DNA from: M55B144 sp964550615
GTDB lineage: Bacteria > Bipolaricaulota > Bipolaricaulia > UBA7950 > UBA9294
Reading direction: 5' to 3'
Length of the DNA stretch: 64,000 bases
Assembly: GCA_964550615.1 (NCBI GenBank)
Contig: CAZKAB010000001.1
Coordinates: forward strand, 62,001-126,000
The notes beneath the pieces were generated by a model. The model saw only the letters and a program-made list of their open reading frames with translations. It made no database searches and had not been told where the DNA came from. Position numbers and translations under genes: made by a program. Positions 48,829 through 57,419 of the stretch are shown here, piece after piece; position 1 is the stretch's first letter; each line of letters starts with the position of its first letter.

Positions 48829-49976
48829 CCTGCCAGGCGCACCGGCATGCAGACATAGAGGAATCCCTCATCCTGTGGGGAGATCCCATCCCCTGTCGGC
48901 TCAATCAGGCCCGCCTTTTCCGAAGTCGCAAGCCAAAGCGCAATATCATCGGAAGCCATCCGCTTGAGCACATCGATCAAGTACTCGGCCTTGAAAGAAA
49001 TCTCGATCGCGTCCGATGGGACCTTGCCCAAGCGAACGCGCTCCTCCGCCTCTCCTTTCTCCTTGGAGGAAGAGTTTATCCTTACCGCGCTTTCTTCGTT
49101 CGTAACCCGAAGTGTCACCGCTCCCGACTCCTCAGCAGCGGTAATTTCTATGCGCTGAAGACTCGCCAACAATGCCTGTCGCTTGAACGTAAGGACAATC
49201 GGATTCTCCTTGGGGACCACCCGCTCAAAGTCAGGGAATTCCTCCGCGATCGTCTTTGCAACGAATGTCACGCCCCCCGCCTGGAAGAAGATCTGGCCGT
49301 CGTCGCGGTACAGATCCACCTTGTTGGTGTTGATCTGAGATAGGACACGATCGAGATCGGAAAGCACGCCCGCTTCGATCAAGAATTCGCCCTCCTCAAG
49401 AATCTCCTCCATCGGGAGTGTCTTCACCGCCAGGCGGTACCCATTGGTGGCGATCATCTTTGTCGATCCGCCGCCGAGAATCATGTTCACGCCCGTCAGG
49501 CTGAGGCGCGTCGTTTCGTTCATCTTCAGCGCCGCAAACGCCGTCTGCTCAAGTCCCCGATGGAACTTGTCCACCTGCATTGTACCGATGCGAGTCGGCG
49601 GGAGGGGTGCGATATCCGGGTAATCCTCCACCGGGAGCGTCGGCAGGTCGAACAAAGTCTCACCGCAGCGAAGTTTGACGACCGCGCCGTCGTGCTCATC
49701 GGTCTTCATTGTAATGCGCTCATCTTCAGGGAGGTGGCTGGCGATCTTGGAAAGGATGGAGCCGTTCAGTACCACGGACTCGTCTTCTCCCTTGTTCTCG
49801 ACCTTAAGCACGCAATGGACCGCTCGTTCCAGATCCGTGGCGTGAAGATGCAGCTCTTGTCCGCTCAACTCCATCTTCAGCCCAGAGAGAATGGGCATGC
49901 TGCTGCGAGTGCCGAGAGCGTAGCTTGCGAGCCTTACGCCAAACACCAACTCATCTTTCATGCATACAAAATCCAT
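48825..49976 (-). CDS. dnaN: DNA polymerase III beta subunit (sliding clamp)
   Basis: This 383-residue protein forms the ring-shaped processivity clamp. It has three repeated clamp domains; landmarks are RSSMPILSGLKMEL near residue 24, SLTGVNMILGG and ATNGYRLAV near 160-180, and the C-terminal YVCMPVRLAG, matching the usual MPMR ending. The start ATG 49976 has GGGGGAG upstream and its own promoter at 50012-50039. dnaN is not beside dnaA or an origin here. It follows tmk and lspA on the same strand. Confidence 0.97.
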   Translation of the reverse strand: MDFVCMKDELVFGVRLASYALGTRSSMPILSGLKMELSGQELHLHATDLERAVHCVLKVENKGEDESVVLNGSILSKIASHLPEDERITMKTDEHDGAVVKLRCGETLFDLPTLPVEDYPDIAPLPPTRIGTMQVDKFHRGLEQTAFAALKMNETTRLSLTGVNMILGGGSTKMIATNGYRLAVKTLPMEEILEEGEFLIEAGVLSDLDRVLSQINTNKVDLYRDDGQIFFQAGGVTFVAKTIAEEFPDFERVVPKENPIVLTFKRQALLASLQRIEITAAEESGAVTLRVTNEESAVRINSSSKEKGEAEERVRLGKVPSDAIEISFKAEYLIDVLKRMASDDIALWLATSEKAGLIEPTGDGISPQDEGFLYVCMPVRLAG

Positions 49977-50011
49977 CGTTCTCCCCCTTAATGGCGCAAG
50001 TGATGATACTC

Positions 50012-50039
50012 ATCATACACGATCGGTGGGCGTTGCCAA
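50012..50039 (-). promoter_or_regulatory. Promoter of dnaN
   Basis: Minus strand TTGGCA (50039-50034), 16 bases, TATGAT (50017-50012), just behind the tmk stop. Confidence 0.6.
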
Positions 50040-50042
50040 AAG

Positions 50043-50660
50043 TCACAGACCGAGGTGAGTTGCCACCTGAGCGGCAATCTCATCAATGGGCAAAGTGGCG
50101 TCAATCACCCGCACCGACGAATCATTGCTCGTCAATTTCAAATAGCCTGAGCGTACGCGCTGATAGAACGCAAGATCCTCCTCTTCGATTCGATCGCGAA
50201 CCCTCCCTCGTCTTTCCAACGCCTTCTCGGCGGGAAGGTCGAGCAAGAAAGTGAGATCGGGCTGTCTCCCGGCGGTCGCAATCTCGTTCAATCGCCGAAT
50301 GAGGTCAAGTTCAATGCCGCGTCCATACCCCTGATAGGCAAGGCTGGAGAGGCGAAATCTGCTGGATACGACAACCCGGCTCGCTTGCAGCGCCGGCTCG
50401 ATCACCTCGAACGATAGTTGCGCACGGCAGGTGATGAACAACGCCAGCTCTGATAAGGGAAGAAGTTGAGTGTTGTCATTCGAAAGGATAACACGGCGAA
50501 CGCTCTCACCTAACGCAGTCCCACCCGGCTCACGCGTGGCTGTCACCGGAATCCCGAGCCCCTGCATACGAACTGCGAGACGCTCGACTTGCGTCGACTT
50601 CCCCGTGAAATCAAGTCCCTCAAAGACGATCAGTTTTCGCTTCAGTTCGATCGTTTCCAC
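50043..50660 (-). CDS. tmk: Thymidylate kinase
   Basis: This 205-residue kinase phosphorylates dTMP to dTDP. The P-loop reads EGLDFTGKSTQ near residue 14, TREPGGT near residue 42, and the lid region RVRDRIEEE near 150. The usual DR[FY/H] motif is altered: where B. subtilis-type enzymes have SDRFVDSSLAYQG, this protein has SSRFRLSSLAYQG, losing two Asp residues while the rest of the motif is kept. It starts with GTG 50660 inside the end of lspA (41-base overlap). The change could lower activity or reflect a changed specificity. Confidence 0.9.
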   Translation of the reverse strand: METIELKRKLIVFEGLDFTGKSTQVERLAVRMQGLGIPVTATREPGGTALGESVRRVILSNDNTQLLPLSELALFITCRAQLSFEVIEPALQASRVVVSSRFRLSSLAYQGYGRGIELDLIRRLNEIATAGRQPDLTFLLDLPAEKALERRGRVRDRIEEEDLAFYQRVRSGYLKLTSNDSSVRVIDATLPIDEIAAQVATHLGL

Positions 50661-51096
50661 CCCCGAAAATGGTGTGAATGATCACTAGCACCGTTCCTAC
50701 GCTCACGCAAACATCGGCAAGATTATTGACAAACAGCCCACGGAATTCCAGGAAATCAAGGACATATCCGTAGGCAAGGCGGTCGATCAGGTTGCCAACC
50801 GCTCCCGCGAGTAACAGCGCCAGCCCGACTTTCATCACGGCGCTTCTCGTCCGGTCGCGCAGAAGGATGACGATCACTGTAACAGAGACCGCAATCGAGA
50901 CAGCGATGAAGAGCTCTCCCCCACCAGGGAATATGCCAAGCGCACCGCCTACGTTGTGAACTCGAGTGAGGCGGATGAAATGGCCGAGCAAAGGCCGTGA
51001 TTCGGACAGAGCGAGGGTCTGACCGGCCCACCACTTGAGAACTCGATCCGCCCCAACAGCGACGCCGGCGATAAGAAGGGAGGAGTACCTATTCAT
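50620..51096 (-). CDS. lspA: Lipoprotein signal peptidase II
   Basis: This 158-residue aspartyl protease cuts signal peptides of prolipoproteins in the membrane. It has four helices, the NxGxxxG-type VHNVGGALG segment near residue 47, and the two catalytic Asp motifs GNLIDRLAYGYVLDFLEF near residue 100 and NNLADVCVSVG near residue 123. It implies that the cell makes lipoproteins, although the exported binding proteins in this window lack lipoboxes. Its 3' end overlaps tmk, so the two are co-translated. Confidence 0.95.
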   Translation of the reverse strand: MNRYSSLLIAGVAVGADRVLKWWAGQTLALSESRPLLGHFIRLTRVHNVGGALGIFPGGGELFIAVSIAVSVTVIVILLRDRTRSAVMKVGLALLLAGAVGNLIDRLAYGYVLDFLEFRGLFVNNLADVCVSVGTVLVIIHTIFGGGNDRTEAKTDRL

Positions 51097-51216
51097 GACA
51101 GCACAGACTATCCTCCAGAGACGATCGGGTCAAGCGAGAAAGCGATTCCCCTTGCACGCCACCACCGTAGAGGGTAGGGTGTAAGAACCCTCGTGAATAG
51201 GATAAGGGAGGACTAA

Positions 51217-51945
51217 ATGCGTCTACTGCGATTCGTCGAGAAAGGGTCACATTCGGAAGCACGGAACGGTCGACTGGAAGGGGAGATGGTGGTCACAGCG
51301 GATTCCTCTCTTCCGCTAGCAAGCGTCGACCTGCTTGCTCCGTGCATTCCGACAAAGATTGTCTGCGTCGGCCGCAACTACGCTGCACACGCCAAGGAGC
51401 TGGGAAATGAGGTTCCCACACGCCCATTGCTGTTTTTCAAGCCGCCGTCTGCCGTGATCGGACCGGAGGAAGAGATCGTTCTGCCGAACAGCCCGCTCAT
51501 CCATCACGAGGCGGAACTTGCCGTCGTCATCGGTAAGCGTTGCCGCAACGTGCATGCCGAGCAGGCAATGGACGTGGTGCTCGGTTATACGTGCATGAAT
51601 GACGTGTCCGATCGCGATGCGCAGAAGTGGGACACCAACTGGGTGCGCGCTAAGGGGTTCGACACATCGGCACCGCTCGGGCCGGTGATCGTCACAAAGG
51701 AGGAAATCGAGGGACCGTTCCACGTCATGACGCGTGTGAACGGAGAAACGCGACAGGATGGTTCTACGAGCGATTTCATCTTTCCAATCGGAACGCTGAT
51801 CGCGGAGGTTTCTTCCTACATGACGTTGGAAGAGGGCGACATCATCGCCACCGGCACGCCCGCCGGGGTCGGCCCGCTCGTGGCAGGCGATATCGTCGAA
51901 GTAGAGATCGAGGGAATAGGCATACTGAGAAACCGCGTGCGTTGA
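51217..51945 (+). CDS. Fumarylacetoacetate hydrolase (FAH) family protein
   Basis: This 242-residue enzyme has the FAH fold with the metal-binding acidic residues in IHHEAELAVVIGK near residue 93 and CMNDVSDRD near residue 125. Typical neighbours are KIVCVGRNYAAHAKELGN at residue 47 and GDIIATGTPAGVG near residue 208. Members hydrolyse or decarboxylate 3-oxo acids (acylpyruvates, 2-hydroxyhepta-2,4-dienedioate, oxaloacetate). Size and sequence fit the acylpyruvase/oxaloacetate decarboxylase-like branch. ATG 51217 has AGGGAGG ahead. Homoserine dehydrogenase and a thioesterase follow on the same strand with gaps of about 55-60 bases. Confidence 0.9.
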   Translation: MRLLRFVEKGSHSEARNGRLEGEMVVTADSSLPLASVDLLAPCIPTKIVCVGRNYAAHAKELGNEVPTRPLLFFKPPSAVIGPEEEIVLPNSPLIHHEAELAVVIGKRCRNVHAEQAMDVVLGYTCMNDVSDRDAQKWDTNWVRAKGFDTSAPLGPVIVTKEEIEGPFHVMTRVNGETRQDGSTSDFIFPIGTLIAEVSSYMTLEEGDIIATGTPAGVGPLVAGDIVEVEIEGIGILRNRVR

Positions 51946-52000
51946 CATGCGCCCGCGGACAGGCGCGTGCGCTTGACGTTCATCTACCGAAGGAAGAGAG

Positions 52001-53047
52001 ATGCCCCCACGCAACATGCGAATTGTTCTTATCGGTATGGGAAACCTCGGCCGTCGATTCATTGAACTCATCCGCGACAAGGCGGCCATTCTGAACAATC
52101 GGTACGGGATTTCACTCACGCTGGTCGGTGTCGCCGATTCGCGCGGGGCGGCACACGACACCAACGGCCTTGATCTCTCGACAGTGCTGAAAGTCAAAGC
52201 TGAGACAGGTACGGTAGCGGAGTATCCGCACGTCGGGAACTGGGATCTTTCTGCACTCCAACTCGTGCGTACAGTCGACGCCGACGTCGTGTGCGAGGCG
52301 ACACCGGTCAATATCGCTCAAGGAGGCGAGCCGGCGCTCTCGTGTATTCGTGCCGCACTCATGCGCGGGATGCACGTCGTTACTCCCAACAAGGGACCGA
52401 TAGTCCTTGCCTATCGAGAACTCGTACAACTCGCGGACAGACACGGGGTCTCGATTCGCTTCGATGGAACGGTCGCTGGTGGTCTCCCTGCTCTCTCCAT
52501 CGGAGCGAGAGACTTACGCGGGGCGACGATTGACGCAATTGAGACCGTGCCGAATCTCGTCACAGGCTACATCCTCGATCTCATCGCAGCCGGTGTTTCA
52601 TGGGAAGAAGCCCTCGTCTCCGCCTGCAATGAGGGCGTGCTGGAAGCCGATTCGGCCTGGGATCTTGAAGGATGGGATGCTGCAGCCAAGCTCATTATTC
52701 TGGCAAACGCGGTCCTTGATATGCCGGCGGAACTGAAAGACGTAGATCGCACTGGAATCGTGGGCATCTCGCCGAGCGAAGTGCGCTCCCAGACGAGAGA
52801 CGGTCGCCGCATGCGCCTATTGGCGACCGCACGGCGCACGGATGCCACCTTCGCATTGAAGGTGGCGCCGATCGGGCTCCCTGTCGACCATCCATTGGGG
52901 AGACTGGGGCACAAGGAGATGGGAATCGTCTACCATACCGATATCTTCGGAACGATCACCGCGATTATCAAAGAGGAGACGCCGCTCCCGTCGGCGGCGA
53001 CGATCCTGCGCGATATCCTCGAGATAGCCATCGACGGCACCGCTTGA
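52001..53047 (+). CDS. Homoserine dehydrogenase-like oxidoreductase
   Basis: This 348-residue protein has an N-terminal NAD(P)-binding Rossmann fold (RIVLIGMGNLGRRFIEL) and the homoserine dehydrogenase catalytic domain: MHVVTPNKGPIVLAY near residue 127, RFDGTVAGGLPALS near 155, and AWDLEGWDAAAKLIILAN near 225. It lacks the C-terminal ACT domain of longer bacterial enzymes and resembles archaeal short forms. The usual TANK motif reads TPNK. It would reduce aspartate semialdehyde to homoserine on the Thr/Met pathway; divergent relatives act on other aldehydes, so the specific reaction is probable but not certain. Confidence 0.82.
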   Translation: MPPRNMRIVLIGMGNLGRRFIELIRDKAAILNNRYGISLTLVGVADSRGAAHDTNGLDLSTVLKVKAETGTVAEYPHVGNWDLSALQLVRTVDADVVCEATPVNIAQGGEPALSCIRAALMRGMHVVTPNKGPIVLAYRELVQLADRHGVSIRFDGTVAGGLPALSIGARDLRGATIDAIETVPNLVTGYILDLIAAGVSWEEALVSACNEGVLEADSAWDLEGWDAAAKLIILANAVLDMPAELKDVDRTGIVGISPSEVRSQTRDGRRMRLLATARRTDATFALKVAPIGLPVDHPLGRLGHKEMGIVYHTDIFGTITAIIKEETPLPSAATILRDILEIAIDGTA

Positions 53048-53106
53048 TCCCACTATTACCGCGGACTACTCTCTGCCGCAAATCACAGCTCTGAAAAGGG
53101 GAATCT

Positions 53107-53505
53107 ATGATGACAATCGGCTCACGACATGAAATGACGTGGATCGTGGAGAAGGAACATCTGGCAAGCAGTTTCGGAAGCGGTCTGGCTGATGTGCTGG
53201 CAACGCCCGTTCTTGTCGGCTTTTGCGAGGAGTGCTGCCGCAAATTGGTCGATCCTTCAATTGAAAAAGGGAAGCAGACAGTGGGAACCGAAATCTGTCT
53301 GCAGCACAAAGCAGCAACCCCGATTGGCATGAAGGTCACCGTGTGCGCCACACTGGTGGAAATCGATAACCGCCGCCTTCGATTCGAAGTCGATGCTGCG
53401 GATGCAATTGAACAGATTGCCGCCGCAACGCACGAACGGTTCATAGTCGACACAGACCGCTTTGTTCGCCGGATTCAAGACAAAGCAAGAAAGAAACCAG
53501 CCTAA
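53107..53505 (+). CDS. Hotdog thioesterase, FlK-like
   Basis: This 132-residue hotdog-fold protein resembles fluoroacetyl-CoA thioesterase FlK and its common relatives of unknown substrate. Segments GSGLADVLATPVLVGFCEECC near residue 27 and VGTEICLQHKAATPIGMKVTV near residue 60 hold the conserved Thr, Glu and His expected for the active site. Most FlK-like proteins in anaerobes are general acyl-CoA thioesterases. The start is ATG 53107 or the adjacent 53110, after AAAGGGGAA. It is the last plus-strand gene before a terminator at 53672-53707; the 53506-53671 stretch shows nothing else. Confidence 0.82.
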   Translation: MMTIGSRHEMTWIVEKEHLASSFGSGLADVLATPVLVGFCEECCRKLVDPSIEKGKQTVGTEICLQHKAATPIGMKVTVCATLVEIDNRRLRFEVDAADAIEQIAAATHERFIVDTDRFVRRIQDKARKKPA

Positions 53506-53671
53506 TCCGGAGCGGCTATCGCGCCCGCGGAGCCACAATGTCGTCTTATTGCTGCACACAAAAGACGCAGTCTGTTCACACAAACCACACAACGGGACCG
53601 TAATATCCAATCAGGTTACAGCAGACGAACCTGCCAACACCTCCTTGAAGAGCAGCCCCCTACGACTGCAC

Positions 53672-53707
53672 AGCGGGGCCCGCAAAGCGAGCCCCGCTCC
53701 CCTTTTT
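53672..53707 (+). terminator. Rho-independent terminator
   Basis: Stem AGCGGGGC (53672-53679) with GCCCCGCT (53691-53698), 11-base loop, then CC followed by CCTTTTT. It lies about 165 bases after the thioesterase gene and 5 bases before the end of the convergent MoaD-like gene. Confidence 0.75.
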
Positions 53708-53711
53708 ACTA

Positions 53712-53993
53712 CTAGCCCCCTCCGACAGGCGGGAGAACGCTCAGACGATCGCCATCCTGTAGCTCTGTGTGAAAACCCTTCTTGAATCTGACGTTCGCTC
53801 CGTTCTGCAGCACGTTGATGAAGGCACGGATGTCTCCGTCATCCGTGAATATGCGCGGGAGAATCTCGGGAAAGCGTTTCACGAGCGCGTGCAGCCCCGC
53901 GGCGACATCCGACCCGTCTTCCAATATGAGTGTCACGGGATGCTCCGAAAGCTCTTCCCTAAACGAGAAGGAGATCTCCACAGTCACTTTCAT
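53712..53993 (-). CDS. MoaD/ThiS-family ubiquitin-like protein
   Basis: This 93-residue beta-grasp protein ends in PPVGGG, the C-terminal Gly-Gly tail that is adenylated and thiocarboxylated in MoaD and ThiS sulfur carriers. The fold elements (FSFREEL, DGSDVAAGLHALVKRFP, NVLQNGANVRF, DGDRLSVLPPV) match MoaD better than ThiS. The tail has one extra Gly after the usual GG, which might need trimming. ATG 53993 overlaps the amidohydrolase stop as ATGA. No MoaE, MoeB or ThiF partner lies nearby, so its pathway is unclear; a role in molybdenum or tungsten cofactor, or in sulfur transfer, is possible. Confidence 0.85.
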   Translation of the reverse strand: MKVTVEISFSFREELSEHPVTLILEDGSDVAAGLHALVKRFPEILPRIFTDDGDIRAFINVLQNGANVRFKKGFHTELQDGDRLSVLPPVGGG

Positions 53994-55351
53994 CGGCCGT
54001 GTATGAGCGAGAGCGAAATCTCGTTGTGGCGAGGGACCAGCCTGTACAACGATTCATCCACGAGTCGGCCGTCGCGGACGCGGACCACGCCGTTTACCAT
54101 GCCAGTATCGACTCGATCGGTGCCACAATGGACAATCGCCGCAAGTGGATCTGATAGAGCACCGGCAAACTCAATCCCGGTCGTGTCGAATGCAATCAAG
54201 TCTGCGGCCTTTCCCACTTCGATCGAGCCAATCTCATCATCGCGCCCCAGCACGCGCGCTCCTCCCATGGTCGCAAGATACAGCGCATCTCTCGCCGAAA
54301 GTGCGCCCGCCCCATACCGTACCCGTTGTAGGAGCATCGTTTGCCTGACTTCACGAACCATGTTCGACGTGTCATTGCTTGCCGATCCGTCGACCCCGAT
54401 TCCGATTTTCATCGCCGTGTCTTTCAGCTCGGCCACCGGCGCTATTCCCGACCCTAGGGTCATGTTGGAACTCGGGCAATGTGCCATTCCGCAGCCTGCG
54501 GCGGCAAGCTTGCCTTTGTCGGCGGTACTCAGATGAACGAGATGGGCAAACCACACGTCTTGTCGAAGCCAGCCAAGATCCTCCATGTAGTCAACGGGCC
54601 GTGCTCCGAACTTCTCGACACAGAATTCCTCCTCATCCCGTGTCTCGGCAAGGTGCGTATGGAGAAGGACGTTATGCTCGCGTGCGAGGTCGAGCGACCG
54701 CCGCATCAAATCGGCGGTCACGGAAAACGGAGAACATGGGGCAAGCGCCACCCGCAGCATCGCGAACGGTTTAGCATCGTGATATCGCTCGATCGCTCGC
54801 TGGCAGTCAGACAGGATCTCGTCCTCGGTCTGAACGACGCTGTCGGGAGGGAGGCCACCGTCTTTGCGTGACAGAGACATCGATCCTCGACACGGATGAA
54901 AACGGATGCCGCTCATAATCCCGCCTTCGACCTCCGCGTCGAAGATCGACGGATAGCCATGCGGGAAGAGATAGAAATGATCCGTCGTCGTCGTTGCTCC
55001 CGACAAAAGCAGTTCACTGCAGCCAATGGCGGCACTGACCCTTACCGCTTCGGGATCGAGTTGCTCCCACCGCTCATAGAGAAATACGAGCCAATCGAAC
55101 AATTCACTATCGGCCGCCCCCGGGACGTTGCGAAACAACGTCTGATACAAGTGGTGGTGAGTGTTCACAAATCCGGGAAGTAGTACCTTCCCGTGTCCGT
55201 CGATCACACGATCCGCGTCGATGTCGGCTGCGTCTTCGAGCACGCGCTTGATCACATTCCCTTCAACGAGAACGCTGCCACCGCGGATCTCGCGGCGCTC
55301 GTCGTCCATTGTCGCCACCAGATCAAAGTTGCGAAACAGTGTCTTTGACAT
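53990..55351 (-). CDS. Amidohydrolase, 8-oxoguanine deaminase/AtzB-TrzA type
   Basis: This 453-residue metal-dependent hydrolase has the TIM-barrel zinc ligands in PGFVNTHHHLYQTLFR near residue 64, HTHLAET near 232, a histidine in FAHLVHLS near 268, and the catalytic Asp in GVDGSASND near 319. The AADSELFDWLVFLYERWEQ segment is characteristic of 8-oxoguanine deaminases and hydroxyatrazine ethylaminohydrolases. It likely deaminates an oxidised or unusual purine. It starts 3 bases after the M42 peptidase gene and overlaps the MoaD-like gene, so the three form one operon. Confidence 0.9.
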   Translation of the reverse strand: MSKTLFRNFDLVATMDDERREIRGGSVLVEGNVIKRVLEDAADIDADRVIDGHGKVLLPGFVNTHHHLYQTLFRNVPGAADSELFDWLVFLYERWEQLDPEAVRVSAAIGCSELLLSGATTTTDHFYLFPHGYPSIFDAEVEGGIMSGIRFHPCRGSMSLSRKDGGLPPDSVVQTEDEILSDCQRAIERYHDAKPFAMLRVALAPCSPFSVTADLMRRSLDLAREHNVLLHTHLAETRDEEEFCVEKFGARPVDYMEDLGWLRQDVWFAHLVHLSTADKGKLAAAGCGMAHCPSSNMTLGSGIAPVAELKDTAMKIGIGVDGSASNDTSNMVREVRQTMLLQRVRYGAGALSARDALYLATMGGARVLGRDDEIGSIEVGKAADLIAFDTTGIEFAGALSDPLAAIVHCGTDRVDTGMVNGVVRVRDGRLVDESLYRLVPRHNEISLSLIHGR

Positions 55352-55354
55352 CGT

Positions 55355-56389
55355 CTAGCCCGTACTAAGATCGGCTTCGCCTGCGGTCTCTAGGAATGCG
55401 GCAAGAAGCGAGATCGCCGATTCAAGGTCATCCTTGTGTGACATCTCAACAATGGAATGAACATAGCGAGATGGAAGTGAAAGCGTAATTGCTGCTGAGC
55501 CCGACTGCGCCCGCTGCATCGCACCAGCGTCGGTACCGCCGCGCGGTAGTACCTCCATCTGGAACGGGATATTCCTTTCCTTGGCGAGGTTCTTCATCGT
55601 TCGCACCAATCCGGAGTGTGAGATCGATGCGCTATCGGCGAGTTTGATCGCCACTCCGTCTCCCAGCTTCGTTATCTGCTGCGCGCCTGAGACCCCGGGC
55701 ATATCCACCGCTAGTGTCGTGTCGAGCGCAATTGCAATCTCGGGATTGACGGCAAACCCTGCTACCTGTGCCCCGCGCAGTCCCACCTCTTCTTGAGTGG
55801 TCCCAACGAAGTACAGATCACACATGGTCTTCTTCGCACGCTTGATCGCCTCAATTCCAATGTAAACGCCGGCGCGGTCATCGAGCGCCTTTCCGGACAC
55901 GCATGTCTCTCCAGCAAGAAAATCCTGTCGCATGGTGACCATATCGCCCACTGATACCAGTTCTCGCACGCGCTTTTCGGGAAGACCGAGATCCACGAAC
56001 AGGTCTTTCAACTCGGGGAGTTTCTTCCGCTCCTCTTCGGTCATGATGTGGATCGGCTTGCTGCCGATGCAGCCAATCAACTCCTGCGTATCGGCATGTA
56101 CAATCACACGTTGCGCAATCAGAGTCTTGACATCGAAACCTCCCAAAGGATGAATCCGCAGGAAGCCCGTTTCTTTCTCGACATAGCTCACGATGAATCC
56201 GATCTCATCCATATGCGCGGCAATCATCACCACCGGCCCGTCTCCGTTGCGATGGGCGATCAGATTGCCAAGTGAATCAGTGTCAATCGTATCCACATGC
56301 CCTTCAAGCGCTTTCGTAATGATCTCACGAATTTGCTCTTCATGTCCGGGGATTCCGGCCGCCTCGCTCAGTTGTTTCAGAAGCTCCAT
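55355..56389 (-). CDS. M42-family aminopeptidase (TET-like)
   Basis: This 344-residue zinc or cobalt aminopeptidase belongs to M42, whose members form hollow tetrahedral dodecamers and trim peptides from the N-terminus. The metal ligands are visible in IAAHMDEIGF near residue 57, KALDDRAGVY near 167, GTTQEEVGLRGA near 198, ALDTT near 222 and a late His in RYVHSIVEMSH. AGGAGG precedes the ATG. It is first in an operon with the deaminase and the MoaD-like gene. M42 enzymes are common in thermophilic bacteria and archaea and fit peptide use for growth. Confidence 0.94.
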   Translation of the reverse strand: MELLKQLSEAAGIPGHEEQIREIITKALEGHVDTIDTDSLGNLIAHRNGDGPVVMIAAHMDEIGFIVSYVEKETGFLRIHPLGGFDVKTLIAQRVIVHADTQELIGCIGSKPIHIMTEEERKKLPELKDLFVDLGLPEKRVRELVSVGDMVTMRQDFLAGETCVSGKALDDRAGVYIGIEAIKRAKKTMCDLYFVGTTQEEVGLRGAQVAGFAVNPEIAIALDTTLAVDMPGVSGAQQITKLGDGVAIKLADSASISHSGLVRTMKNLAKERNIPFQMEVLPRGGTDAGAMQRAQSGSAAITLSLPSRYVHSIVEMSHKDDLESAISLLAAFLETAGEADLSTG

Positions 56390-56446
56390 AGATCCTCCTT
56401 GTGCGTGTCGTCGTCATTGTACAGATTACGCTCTGCGCATCAACGC

Positions 56447-56476
56447 TTGTAAAGGCATCTCTCTCGTGGCTATGAT
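56447..56476 (+). promoter_or_regulatory. Promoter of the rhomboid gene, predicted leaderless
   Basis: TTGTAA (56447-56452), 18 bases, TATGAT (56471-56476). Only 6 bases separate the -10 box from ATG 56483, so transcription would start at or next to the start codon. Confidence 0.55.
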
Positions 56477-56482
56477 CACGCC

Positions 56483-57277
56483 ATGATCCCACTTCGCGAC
56501 TATAGACAGAGCAGAACCTTCCCTGTGATTACTGTCGCGTTGATCATTATTAACCTGCTTCTGTTCTCGTATCAACTCACGCACAGCTCGCGTGAGACGC
56601 TGACGCTTGACGTCTCCTCGTGGCACGATTACGGGATGAATTTCGCCGACATGTCGAGGCCGGTTTCCTTTGTACGAATATCACCGCGGGACACATTCGT
56701 ATTCGCATACGGATTCATTCCAGGAGAGTTTCTGTCGGGAAAGGATCTGCCGCCGACGATTGCCCTTCCATTGTTGATAACGCTTTTTAGTTCGATGTTT
56801 ATACATGGTGGCCTTCTGCATCTCCTCGGAAACATGCTTTACCTCTGGATATTCGGCGATAATGTAGAAGACGCAATGGGTCATGGAAGGTTTCTCGTTT
56901 TCTATCTCCTATGCGGACTTATCGCAACAGCAGCGCAGACGGCAATTTCTTCCCACAGCCCTATTCCGCAGATCGGCGCATCGGGCGCGATTGCCGGCGT
57001 CCTCGCAGCGTACTTCATGCTCTTTCCATACTCTCGCGTCCTTACACTCATCCCCATCTTCTTCTTCGTGCGATTGATAGCGATCCCCGCCGTCTTCCTT
57101 CTCGGCGTTTGGTTCCTGTTTCAAGTCGTAAGCGGCGCGACGACCACCGCCGCCGGCGGTGGAGTGGCGTTCTTTGCCCACATCGGCGGATTCCTCGCAG
57201 GCGGATTGCTTGTATTCATCTTTCGCCGGCGCAGCGTGCCGGTCACGTTATGGCAATCGATCCGTCGCCGCTTCTGA
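56483..57277 (+). CDS. Rhomboid intramembrane serine protease
   Basis: This 264-residue membrane protein has six or seven helices, with the catalytic Ser in GASGAIAGV near residue 167 and the His in FFAHIGGFLAGG near residue 228. The HGGLLHLLGNMLYLWIFGDNVED segment near residues 109-133 is the conserved helix 2 region (H-x-x-x-N). Rhomboids cut single-pass membrane proteins within the bilayer. The promoter position implies a leaderless message. It stands alone between the divergent M42 operon and the NosD-like gene. Confidence 0.93.
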   Translation: MIPLRDYRQSRTFPVITVALIIINLLLFSYQLTHSSRETLTLDVSSWHDYGMNFADMSRPVSFVRISPRDTFVFAYGFIPGEFLSGKDLPPTIALPLLITLFSSMFIHGGLLHLLGNMLYLWIFGDNVEDAMGHGRFLVFYLLCGLIATAAQTAISSHSPIPQIGASGAIAGVLAAYFMLFPYSRVLTLIPIFFFVRLIAIPAVFLLGVWFLFQVVSGATTTAAGGGVAFFAHIGGFLAGGLLVFIFRRRSVPVTLWQSIRRRF

Positions 57278-57352
57278 TGTGCTGACGAGTTCACACTTCA
57301 AGATCGTCGCCACAAGAGCTAGCGCTCTTCCCACAAGCAAGATGTCGCAACC

Positions 57353-57381
57353 TTCACATCAGGCATGAAACCTGGTATGAT
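57353..57381 (+). promoter_or_regulatory. Candidate promoter of the NosD-like gene
   Basis: TTCACA (57353-57358), 17 bases, TATGAT (57376-57381); about 38 bases before the start codon, with AAAGGGGTGATGAGG between. Confidence 0.55.
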
Positions 57382-57419
57382 GGTTTACCGCATCCAGATC
57401 GATAAAGGGGTGATGAGGA

